A program made the translations under genes and the position numbers. The notes beneath the pieces are model-generated. The model ran no database searches. It saw nothing but the letters and a program-made list of their open reading frames with translations, and was not told the origin of the DNA. From Caldilineaceae bacterium (GTDB taxonomy: Bacteria > Chloroflexota > Anaerolineae > Caldilineales > Caldilineaceae): a stretch of 16,248 nt of DNA. The stretch spans positions 1 through 16,248 of the forward strand of contig JAPKMW010000165.1 in NCBI GenBank assembly GCA_026645575.1, written 5' to 3'. Of the stretch, positions 1-5,814 are shown piece after piece. Numbering within the stretch: position 1 is the stretch's first letter; each line of letters begins with the position of its first letter.

Positions 1-629
1 CTTGATGCTTTGTCTAATGCTTTACTCGGCTTGCCCTTTCGCCCTGCTTGCTTGCCTGAATAGTTACAGTGCAGGTTATATTGGGCGGCCTGGGTGATCC
101 ATTGCCGGTTCATTTCATCCAGTGCATCGAGTACCGTGTTGTAGGCTGCCGCTTTGTCGGAATAGGCAGCAATCCATTCGGTGCGATGGGAAAAGTATTG
201 GTGGTGGAAGGCGCGACTAGTTGTCATCACGGCTATTCGGTCAGGCGTGGTCACTTGCAGTAGGGTTTCTGGTAGGAAGACGCCTTCTACAATCACCTTT
301 TGGTCATATGGCAGGCTAAGCAAACGGCGGAGCGTCTCCCGAAAAAGCAGTGTCTGCCAATCGTGGATGACGTAGGCAGCAACCTCCACTGCCGGCAAAT
401 GAAAAAGGGGCCGGCCTTGTTTGCCGAAATAATCAATATCGCGCCATTGTGGAGGGCGCAGGTTGGGGTCGAATGTATAATCGGCGAGTTCGTCGTCGAC
501 ATGGAATACTTGCAAGCCAAATTGACTACCCAACAAGCGGGTCGTTGTGGTTTTACCGGAACAACCTGGCCCGCCAATCCAATAGACATGGGACAGTGAC
601 CGTCGCGCTTGTTCAAAAAGTTCGTCCAT
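1..629 (-). CDS. P-loop kinase-like NTPase, partial (3' end outside window)
   Basis: Open from the ATG at 629-627 through position 1 with no stop, giving at least 209 codons; the C-terminus lies beyond the left edge. Residues 15-30 are a beta strand followed by a Walker A loop, with G20-x4-G25-K26-T27 inside GGPGCSGKT. An acidic VDDE segment follows (about residues 45-48), and a hydrophobic strand ending in EG (VIVEG, near residue 112) resembles the Walker B position of small-molecule kinases. This pattern fits the nucleoside/shikimate/cytidylate-kinase-like P-loop fold, but the substrate cannot be told. An AGGGAG ribosome site precedes the ATG by about seven bases. The last 20 visible residues are Lys/Ser/Gly-rich, which suggests the true end is near. 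The gene lies 98 bases downstream of the NTF2-like gene on the same strand. I am confident of the reading frame and only moderately confident of the kinase label. Confidence 0.75.
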   Translation of the reverse strand, partial: MDELFEQARRSLSHVYWIGGPGCSGKTTTTRLLGSQFGLQVFHVDDELADYTFDPNLRPPQWRDIDYFGKQGRPLFHLPAVEVAAYVIHDWQTLLFRETLRRLLSLPYDQKVIVEGVFLPETLLQVTTPDRIAVMTTSRAFHHQYFSHRTEWIAAYSDKAAAYNTVLDALDEMNRQWITQAAQYNLHCNYSGKQAGRKGKPSKALDKAS

Positions 630-709
630 AACGCTGCTCCCTTGTGAGTGCATTAAAGAATACTTGAATTGACAGCAACCTACCTATCACAGTTTCTAAC
701 CGCCAGAAT

Positions 710-738
710 AATATACTCACGCCAGACTTATGTCGGAA
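710..738 (-). promoter_or_regulatory. Weak candidate promoter for the P-loop gene
   Basis: On the minus strand, TTCCGA (738-733) and TATATT (715-710) are separated by 17 bases. The start codon is about 75 bases downstream of the predicted transcription start. The -35 match is poor and the element overlaps the 3' end of the upstream gene, so cotranscription with that gene is equally possible. Confidence 0.22.
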
Positions 739-1120
739 TACGGTTGCTGTTCCAGATATCACGATGCCACTTCCATACCCCCTTCTCGCACTTCCAGATG
801 ACAATGTATTTGACTTCGTCGATGATCTGCCCATCTTTGGCTTTGAGCACCCCTTTGCCGACTTCCCAGGCGGTGTCGCCATGTTCCTCAAACTCGATGG
901 TCTCCAGATCGGCGGCGGCGATGCCCATATCGAGCGCACCTTGCCAAAACGCCTGGATGTCAGCTTTGCCGCGTCGGCTTGCGCCGTTGGGTGGAAAAAT
1001 CTGCGCGTTCGTTGTGTAGACATCGCCTAAACCAGCGCCATCACCACGGCGAAAGGCGGCGCTAAAGTTGGCATTAATCTGGTCGATGGCTGGACGGGCT
1101 GGTGCTGTGGTTATAGTCAT
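728..1120 (-). CDS. NTF2-like SnoaL/DUF4440 family protein
   Basis: A 130-residue protein of the size expected for a single NTF2-like cone domain. The N-terminal helix (about residues 10-30, ending in FRRGDGAGLGDVY) is followed by YTTNAQIFPPNG. The C-terminal strands carry W.VGKG, YIVIWK and the typical ending WKWHRDIWNS, which recalls the DUF4440 / SgcJ-EcaC-like group. Such proteins are small-molecule-binding or isomerase-like, often without known substrate; none is evident here. I chose the start at 1120 rather than an in-frame ATG 45 bases upstream because a full AGGAGGG ribosome site sits five bases ahead of it. The product appears cytoplasmic: no signal peptide. It is downstream of the BTAD regulator on the same strand, about 180 bases away, with an inverted repeat in between. 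Confidence 0.8.
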   Translation of the reverse strand: MTITTAPARPAIDQINANFSAAFRRGDGAGLGDVYTTNAQIFPPNGASRRGKADIQAFWQGALDMGIAAADLETIEFEEHGDTAWEVGKGVLKAKDGQIIDEVKYIVIWKCEKGVWKWHRDIWNSNRIPT

Positions 1121-1125
1121 GGTGA

Positions 1126-1132
1126 CCCTCCT
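1126..1132 (-). promoter_or_regulatory. Ribosome binding site that fixes the NTF2-like start
   Basis: On the minus strand AGGAGGG lies five bases before the ATG at 1120. The alternative upstream ATG at 1165 has no comparable site, so this decides the start. Confidence 0.75.
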
Positions 1133-1144
1133 GATTGGTTGTAG

Positions 1145-1194
1145 GAATGGTACGCCGGCAATCAATCATGCTGGCGTCTTTAGAATAACCATTC
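1145..1194. repeat. Interrupted inverted repeat upstream of the NTF2-like gene
   Basis: GAATGGT (1145-1151) pairs with ACCATTC (1188-1194), and ACGCCGGCA (1152-1160) pairs with TGCTGGCGT (1169-1177) with one mismatch. A 10-base bulge separates the two halves of the right arm and the loop is eight bases (1161-1168). It ends about 25 bases before the start codon, so it would lie in the leader RNA or act as an operator. No function can be assigned from sequence. Confidence 0.45.
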
Positions 1195-1301
1195 AGGCGA
1201 TCCGCAACCGTTGCTTGGGGTGGAGTGAGGCGCTTCTTTTATCTACTTGCGCGATCCAAATTTGTGGGTTCAAAGGATCGCCGGTGTTGTAACCAGTGAG
1301 C

Positions 1302-4300
1302 TTATGTCAATGTCGTCAGTAACTGCTTGGCTGCTTGCCACTCGTGCAAGAGGAAGCCTTCGCTAAACCGGCCATAAACGTCTGCTAACAATACGTAGGC
1401 ATCTGCGCACCGCCCTTGGGTTTGCCATAGCCGACCGAGACTCATTGCCGCACGTAGTTCAAAATACTTAGCCTGTTGCTGGCGTGCTACAGCTAAAGCA
1501 CGTTGGAAGTAGGCTTCTGCTGTATGTTGCTGATCCTTATGCTGGACTAGTAACTGTTCGCCCCGTAGCCGATAGAGTTCGGCTTCCCAAAAGCGCTCGT
1601 TGGTCTGTTGTATCAGTTCGTCTGCTTGCGCCAGAAAAGTTATCGCGTCTTGCAGTTGACCCACACGTATGCTCATTTCACCCAACCGGATCAGGTAGCA
1701 AGTGCGGCCATTCTGCCCACCCGTAGCCAAATAATCGGAAAGCGATTTCTGCATTTGTGCTATCCCCCTCCGCTGACCGGCAAGAGCTAACTGTAAACCT
1801 TGTAAATAGGTGGCCCAACTTAGAAATTGAGCAAACTGATAGGTTTGGGAAAGCGTAACCATTCTTTCAATTTGAGCGTTGATGTTCTGCCACTCACCAC
1901 TCAGAAGGTATAATTCGATGAGGTCACCCAGCAAATCAACCGCATGGGCGGGGTTGCCCTCGTCTTGGGCAAGAGTAAGGATCGCTTGACTAATTTGCAA
2001 TGCCTGCTCTGGGTATCCCAGCAACCAAAGTACATTGGCCAGTTTTGAATGAAGTTTAGGATAGTGTTGGGGTGAACCATAAAACTGAATGGCTTGTTCT
2101 AGATAAGTGCGTGCTGACACAAATGCTCCGCGGCTATAAGCAATCAACCCTAATTGAAAAGCTGCGATGGCAGCATACTCGGCATTCTGTCTTACTTGCG
2201 CCAAAGTTAGAAGTTGTTCGCCAATGATCGTTGCTTGTTCATACTCTGAGCGGATTCGATAACATTCTGTCAACCAATTCAATACTATAAGTAGCTCAGC
2301 CATGCTACCAAGTGACTGGCTCAATGCCTTTGCCTGAAGATACGTCTGTTGTACATCGCTTGCGCCCTTGCCTTTGACAATGCGCAGACTCGAACCTAAA
2401 TTAACCAACAGGCGCAATTTACCCTGCTGGCGCTCTTTTGTGGCGGGCAACTGTTCTATTAGCATTAGCGCTTGGCGGTAGAGAGTGATCACAACCTCGT
2501 TGGCATGAATCTCCTTAGCAGTTTCCGCAGCTTGTTGATCATAACGGATCGCCTTTTCGATTTCACCTGCTTGCGTATAATGGTCCGCGAGTTGGGTGCT
2601 GACCTCGTGCAAGCGCCCAACATAGAGGGTTTCAAATGCCTGCGCTATCTGTTGGTGCAACAAGCGCTGGCGTGTCCGGCTAATCGTGGCGTAAGCAACT
2701 TCGCGGATGCGATCGTGGCTAAAGTCGTAACTATTCACTCCGTGTTCGCGTACGATACGTCGTTGCCATAATTCATCAAGGCTGTTGATCAGCTTGCCTT
2801 CCTCCTGTTTGCTAACAGCCGCCAAATGTTCAAAAGTGAAGGTGCGACCGATAGTAGCGGCGATGCTCACCAATTCCTGGGCCGCTGTTGAAAGCTGATT
2901 TAAGCGTGTACGGACGATGGCGTAAACCTTGGGCGGCAACGTCTGTGCCGGCTCGATCGACAAAGGGGGAGTGTTGCTGACAATTGTTTTCATCGCTGTG
3001 GTACGCCAGGTATCAGCACGGATAGTTTCTACCACAAACAGTGGATTGCCTTCCGTAATCCGGTAAAGTTGCTCCGCCTCGACTGCGGTGATTGTCGCCC
3101 CACTCATCTGGTGTGCCAGGCTGGCTACATCCTCTTGATTGAGCGGCAATAAATTTACTTCAGTCCATTGCCCGATACGTTGTAGATCAAGCTGTAGGGT
3201 ACGGATCGGGTGGTTCTGATCAACCTCCTCAATACGTAGCGTGCCGACTAGCAGCAGTGGTGCGTGTGGGGCAAAGTGCAAGAGGAAACGTAGCCAACGC
3301 AGCGTCTCTTCACTGAACCATTGCAGATCGTCGAGTAGCAGTAGCAGTGGTTGTTCAGCGATCAAGAACGCTTGCGCCAATGCCTCAAAAAAACGTTGGC
3401 GCTGCCAGCTTTCAGCCAGTGGTCCCGGTGGTGTGAGCGTGGGGCATTCAGTCAGTAACTCTGGTAAGAGCCGTGCGACCTCCGTCCGCCACAGCTCACT
3501 CAGGTTGTTCAAATGTGGTTGTAATGTGGGAGAGCGCAGTAATTCGCTGATCGGGGCATAGGTTAGTTCACCCTGGGCGGCATACGAACGGGTGCGAGCG
3601 GTGCGTACGCCCTGTTGATTTGCCCAAATTAGCAGTTCTTCTGCCAACCTTGTCTTGCCGATCCCTGCTTCGCCGGCAATTACCAGCAGGTGTGGTACGC
3701 CTTGGCTGGCTTTCTGCCAGGCAGTGTGCACTTGTTGCCAAGCCTCTTCGCGTCCCACTAGAGGAATAGTAGCCGCTAATCGGGTCGGTGTGCCGGTTTG
3801 CGTTGGTAGTTTTTGCCCTAAAGCTGGTATGGATTGAGTGGAATTGACAATCTGCTCATAAATTTTCTGGGTTGCTGCACTTGGCTCCACCCCCAATTCA
3901 CGTTTGAGGATGCGCACACAGTCGTAATAGACGCGCAGGGCGCCAGCTCGGTCCCCGCGCAAGTTGCGTAAGCGCATCAAGTGTTGGTAGCTGGTCTCTT
4001 CTAATGGGTCCAGATCCAAGAGCCGTTGGGCATAGCGCGCCCCTTCGGCATACGCTTGCTGATTGGCGAGCGTCATCACCAGTTTCTCCAAGACCTCTTC
4101 AACGGCGCGCTGATATTTTTGTCGAAGTGGAGTGACCCAATCATCATAACAATCAGGCAACAGCGGCCCGCTGTATAATTCAGCGATATGGGTTAACAGG
4201 CTCAAATTGAAGGGCGTCTGCGCCATTGCGGCGAGATGTTGATCCAGTTGGGCAATATCAAGCGTGGTCGGTACATTGGTGTGCCATTGAATGGTAAGGT

Positions 4301-4562
4301 TGTCATATTGCAAAAATCGTTCTGAATTAGGCAACACCTGGCGCAGTTGATGAAAAAGCTTGCGCAGATTGCTATGCGCCTGGCTTTCTGCTGATTCGGG
4401 CCAAAAGAGAAAGGCCAACTGGCGCCGTGATTGTGGTGCGTCGCGGTGGAGGATCAGATAGGCCAACAATGATTGCAAGCGCGGAGAATGAAAGGCTGCC
4501 ACTGGCATGTCGTTACAAATAAGGCGAAACTCGCCCAGCAGTTGAATGTGGAGGGTGGTCAT
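1302..4562 (-). CDS. BTAD (SARP-like) transcriptional regulator with AAA/STAND ATPase and TPR domains
   Basis: An 1086-residue multidomain regulator. Residues 1-95 look like a winged-helix OmpR/SARP-type DNA-binding domain (LHIQLLGEFRL start; LAFLFWPES and LRKLFHQLRQVL typical of the family). Residues about 100-245 are the bacterial transcriptional activation domain, an all-helical TPR-like module ending ILKRELGVEPS. An AAA_16/STAND ATPase follows, introduced by PLVGRE; Walker A is GEAGIGKT at 297-304 and Walker B is LLLLLDD near 406-412. From about 690 to the end there are helical TPR-like repeats, as in MalT-type sensors. Known relatives sense a ligand or partner through the TPRs and switch DNA binding through ATP-driven assembly; the target here is unknown. 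I chose the ATG at 4562 over 4598 because AAGGA lies eight bases ahead and the domain begins right there. By eye the coding sequence is more A+T-rich than the STAND gene at 5815-8445, so the two may differ in origin. Confidence 0.9.
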   Translation of the reverse strand: MTTLHIQLLGEFRLICNDMPVAAFHSPRLQSLLAYLILHRDAPQSRRQLAFLFWPESAESQAHSNLRKLFHQLRQVLPNSERFLQYDNLTIQWHTNVPTTLDIAQLDQHLAAMAQTPFNLSLLTHIAELYSGPLLPDCYDDWVTPLRQKYQRAVEEVLEKLVMTLANQQAYAEGARYAQRLLDLDPLEETSYQHLMRLRNLRGDRAGALRVYYDCVRILKRELGVEPSAATQKIYEQIVNSTQSIPALGQKLPTQTGTPTRLAATIPLVGREEAWQQVHTAWQKASQGVPHLLVIAGEAGIGKTRLAEELLIWANQQGVRTARTRSYAAQGELTYAPISELLRSPTLQPHLNNLSELWRTEVARLLPELLTECPTLTPPGPLAESWQRQRFFEALAQAFLIAEQPLLLLLDDLQWFSEETLRWLRFLLHFAPHAPLLLVGTLRIEEVDQNHPIRTLQLDLQRIGQWTEVNLLPLNQEDVASLAHQMSGATITAVEAEQLYRITEGNPLFVVETIRADTWRTTAMKTIVSNTPPLSIEPAQTLPPKVYAIVRTRLNQLSTAAQELVSIAATIGRTFTFEHLAAVSKQEEGKLINSLDELWQRRIVREHGVNSYDFSHDRIREVAYATISRTRQRLLHQQIAQAFETLYVGRLHEVSTQLADHYTQAGEIEKAIRYDQQAAETAKEIHANEVVITLYRQALMLIEQLPATKERQQGKLRLLVNLGSSLRIVKGKGASDVQQTYLQAKALSQSLGSMAELLIVLNWLTECYRIRSEYEQATIIGEQLLTLAQVRQNAEYAAIAAFQLGLIAYSRGAFVSARTYLEQAIQFYGSPQHYPKLHSKLANVLWLLGYPEQALQISQAILTLAQDEGNPAHAVDLLGDLIELYLLSGEWQNINAQIERMVTLSQTYQFAQFLSWATYLQGLQLALAGQRRGIAQMQKSLSDYLATGGQNGRTCYLIRLGEMSIRVGQLQDAITFLAQADELIQQTNERFWEAELYRLRGEQLLVQHKDQQHTAEAYFQRALAVARQQQAKYFELRAAMSLGRLWQTQGRCADAYVLLADVYGRFSEGFLLHEWQAAKQLLTTLT

Positions 4563-4594
4563 TGCCGCATTCCTTTGGATAATTGCGCCCTGTC

Positions 4595-4957
4595 TCAACC
4601 AGGATCGACCTCGGCCAGCGAGACAACGTAGACGTCATCGACAAAGTGGTCGAGTACATTCGCCGCCACCTGCAACGCCAGCCGCGTCTTGCCGATGCCG
4701 CCGGGGCCGGTCAGGGTGAGCAGGCCGACCTGTTCTTGCAGCAACAGGTGTTGGATGGCGGCCACATCATGGTCGCGGCCAATGAGGGGCGTGCGCGGCA
4801 GGGTGAGGTTGTTGTGGGCAGCTAGCGTGGTAGAACGTTTGCTAGGCTCACTGGTGTGGGCGCGGTTTGTTTCACTTGCTGTATGGTGCGCTGTTGTTGG
4901 ATCTGTTATATCGACGCCAACGGTAGGCGTATTGGTCTCCGGTTTGGCAGTTGTCAT
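4595..4957 (-). pseudogene. Truncated STAND (NB-ARC-like) regulator, N-terminal fragment
   Basis: Encodes 120 residues that align without gaps to the first 115 residues of the intact STAND regulator at 5815-8445; I count 22 differences in 115. It keeps the low-complexity Thr-rich leader, the LTLPRTPLIGR lead-in and a perfect Walker A (GPGGIGKT), then ends VSLAEVDPG-stop where the intact protein runs on into the rest of the ATPase. Walker B, the sensor regions, TPRs and LuxR domain are missing, so it cannot be a working regulator. The purine-rich ribosome site of the intact copy is degraded (TGGGA for GAGGA) and no promoter like that of the intact gene is visible upstream. The stop lies 33 bases before the BTAD start. 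The differences within an open frame suggest an old duplicate, or a remnant of a related paralogue, cut by a rearrangement at about 4595-4610. Confidence 0.8.
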
Positions 4958-4970
4958 GAGCGGAATTCCC
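4613..4970. repeat. Imperfect direct repeat, copy A (matches 8105-8460)
   Basis: The DNA of the STAND fragment matches the 5' end of the intact gene in the same orientation, with long identical blocks (for example the Walker A region around 4690-4745 against 8180-8235). Homology fades just upstream of the ATG in both copies and ends near 4600 in this one. The two copies lie about 3.5 kb apart and bracket the DUF4258/YgiT pair plus most of the intact regulator. Confidence 0.8.
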
Positions 4971-5035
4971 AAGCAAGGGAACGGGAGCGGGCAATGGCGG
5001 TCTACGCTTGGTTGTTGGTTTAGTTGATCGTGGCT

Positions 5036-5296
5036 TTACGTGGTTAGCGCAAAGTCAGCCACCGGCACTTGCATCACTGCAACTGGCCGCAATTGTCCCG
5101 CCTGATCGGCTTGGAAGAGCTTTTCTAGGGAACGAGCAACTTTTGCTTGAAAAAAGCGATGACCGTTTTCTTCACACTCGCGCACAGGGACAGAACGCAC
5201 CACCAGTAAATGGCCGCCATTCCAATCGCTGTAATCAATCACCTTTTCAACCAAGTTGCTGCCGCAAATCGGGCAGATCGCTTGTTCATCTGTCAT
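5036..5296 (-). CDS. YgiT-type zinc finger protein (antitoxin-like)
   Basis: An 86-residue protein resembling the MqsA/YgiT N-terminal zinc-finger family usually encoded next to a small RelE-fold-like or DUF4258 protein. The first metal knuckle is intact (C8-P-I-C11). The strand segment W25-x-x-G-x-x-L-V-V and the VPVREC segment are typical. The second knuckle reads C41-E-E-N44-G-H46: the usual second cysteine of CxxCG is Asn, and His46 two residues later may substitute as a ligand. The C-terminal helix (VARSLEKLFQAD) resembles the dimer or partner-binding tail. There is no C-terminal Xre-type HTH, as is usual for the short form. GGTGAT lies five bases before the ATG. It is second in a two-gene unit, 28 bases after the DUF4258 stop. 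Role by family: antitoxin and/or autorepressor of the pair. Confidence 0.75.
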   Translation of the reverse strand: MTDEQAICPICGSNLVEKVIDYSDWNGGHLLVVRSVPVRECEENGHRFFQAKVARSLEKLFQADQAGQLRPVAVMQVPVADFALTT

Positions 5297-5324
5297 AACA
5301 TCACCGTTATATCACCCCATAATC

Positions 5325-5639
5325 CTACTTCCGCCGGAAACGATCTCTTGCCCATTGGTCTTCGTCGGGAAAGTAGACTGTCACAATCTTGCTTTGTGGT
5401 GTTACTGAGCATACCACATGCAGAGATTCCCCTTTTTCGGTCGTAAAACCCCAGAAAATGCACTTGGGGAAGGGCATAGCACCTGCATCGCGCTCGATGA
5501 TCTCCCCATGAATGATGACGTTTTCTACATCGGCTAGGGAGATGCCACGTTGCCGTATCCGCGCAAAGGCGTGAACACTAATTTCATAATCACCCCGTTG
5601 AACTTTGGTGCGGATTTCTTCAAAGTTCACTTTCGGCAT
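5325..5639 (-). CDS. DUF4258 protein (putative toxin of a TA-like pair)
   Basis: A 104-residue protein. The order SVHAFARIRQRGIS..DV, then IIHGEIIE, then PFPKCIFWGF, then LHVVCSV, then IVTVYFPDEDQW matches the DUF4258 pattern: a small alpha/beta fold related to BrnT/RelE-like toxins, usually paired with a YgiT-type zinc finger. The conserved His23 and basic residues around 27-31 are the likely functional face, by analogy with RNase-type toxins. Toxic activity is not shown by sequence alone. An AGGA site stands nine bases ahead of the ATG at 5639. The gene is first in the unit, with a separate promoter candidate at 5774-5802 and an unusual repeat-rich leader between promoter and start. Confidence 0.75.
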   Translation of the reverse strand: MPKVNFEEIRTKVQRGDYEISVHAFARIRQRGISLADVENVIIHGEIIERDAGAMPFPKCIFWGFTTEKGESLHVVCSVTPQSKIVTVYFPDEDQWARDRFRRK

Positions 5640-5706
5640 AACCCATCGTCCTGCCTGTTTCGCTCTTTGCGTTAATTGACAGCGTTGCCACTAAGCAACT
5701 ACGGTC

Positions 5707-5778
5707 ATTATCAGTAGTCCGCAGTCCTAAGTCCAGAGTCCTAAGTCAGGCTCGATAGCGTTGCGGTCTACTGATTAT
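5707..5778. repeat. Operator-like leader: 14-bp-period direct repeats inside an inverted repeat
   Basis: The 11-mer AGTCCTAAGTC occurs at 5723-5733 and 5737-5747, exactly 14 bases apart, and a degenerate third unit sits one period further at 5709-5719. They are bracketed by ATTATCAGTAG (5707-5717) and CTACTGATTAT (5768-5778), an 11-bp inverted repeat with one mismatch whose right arm overlaps the candidate -10 box of the DUF4258/YgiT unit. Such an arrangement is what an autorepressing antitoxin would bind; that is inference. Confidence 0.6.
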
Positions 5779-5802
5779 ACGTGAGCTTTGGACGAAACAC
5801 AA
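5774..5802 (-). promoter_or_regulatory. Candidate sigma-70-type promoter of the DUF4258/YgiT unit
   Basis: On the minus strand TTGTGT (5802-5797) and a consensus TATAAT (5779-5774) are 17 bases apart. It sits just past the stop of the STAND gene (5815) and would give a leader of about 125 bases before the DUF4258 start. Confidence 0.45.
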
Positions 5803-5814
5803 GACCACTAGAAA

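Noticed and set aside
293..616. Minus-strand frame starting at 616 and a plus-strand frame at 300-599
   Set aside because: Both overlap the P-loop gene in other frames; only the frame starting at 629 has a Walker A motif and a ribosome site.
1251..1281. GCGATCC/GGATCGC inverted repeat as terminator of the BTAD gene
   Set aside because: The stem is only seven bases, the loop is 17, and no T run follows in the minus direction, so it is not a convincing intrinsic terminator.
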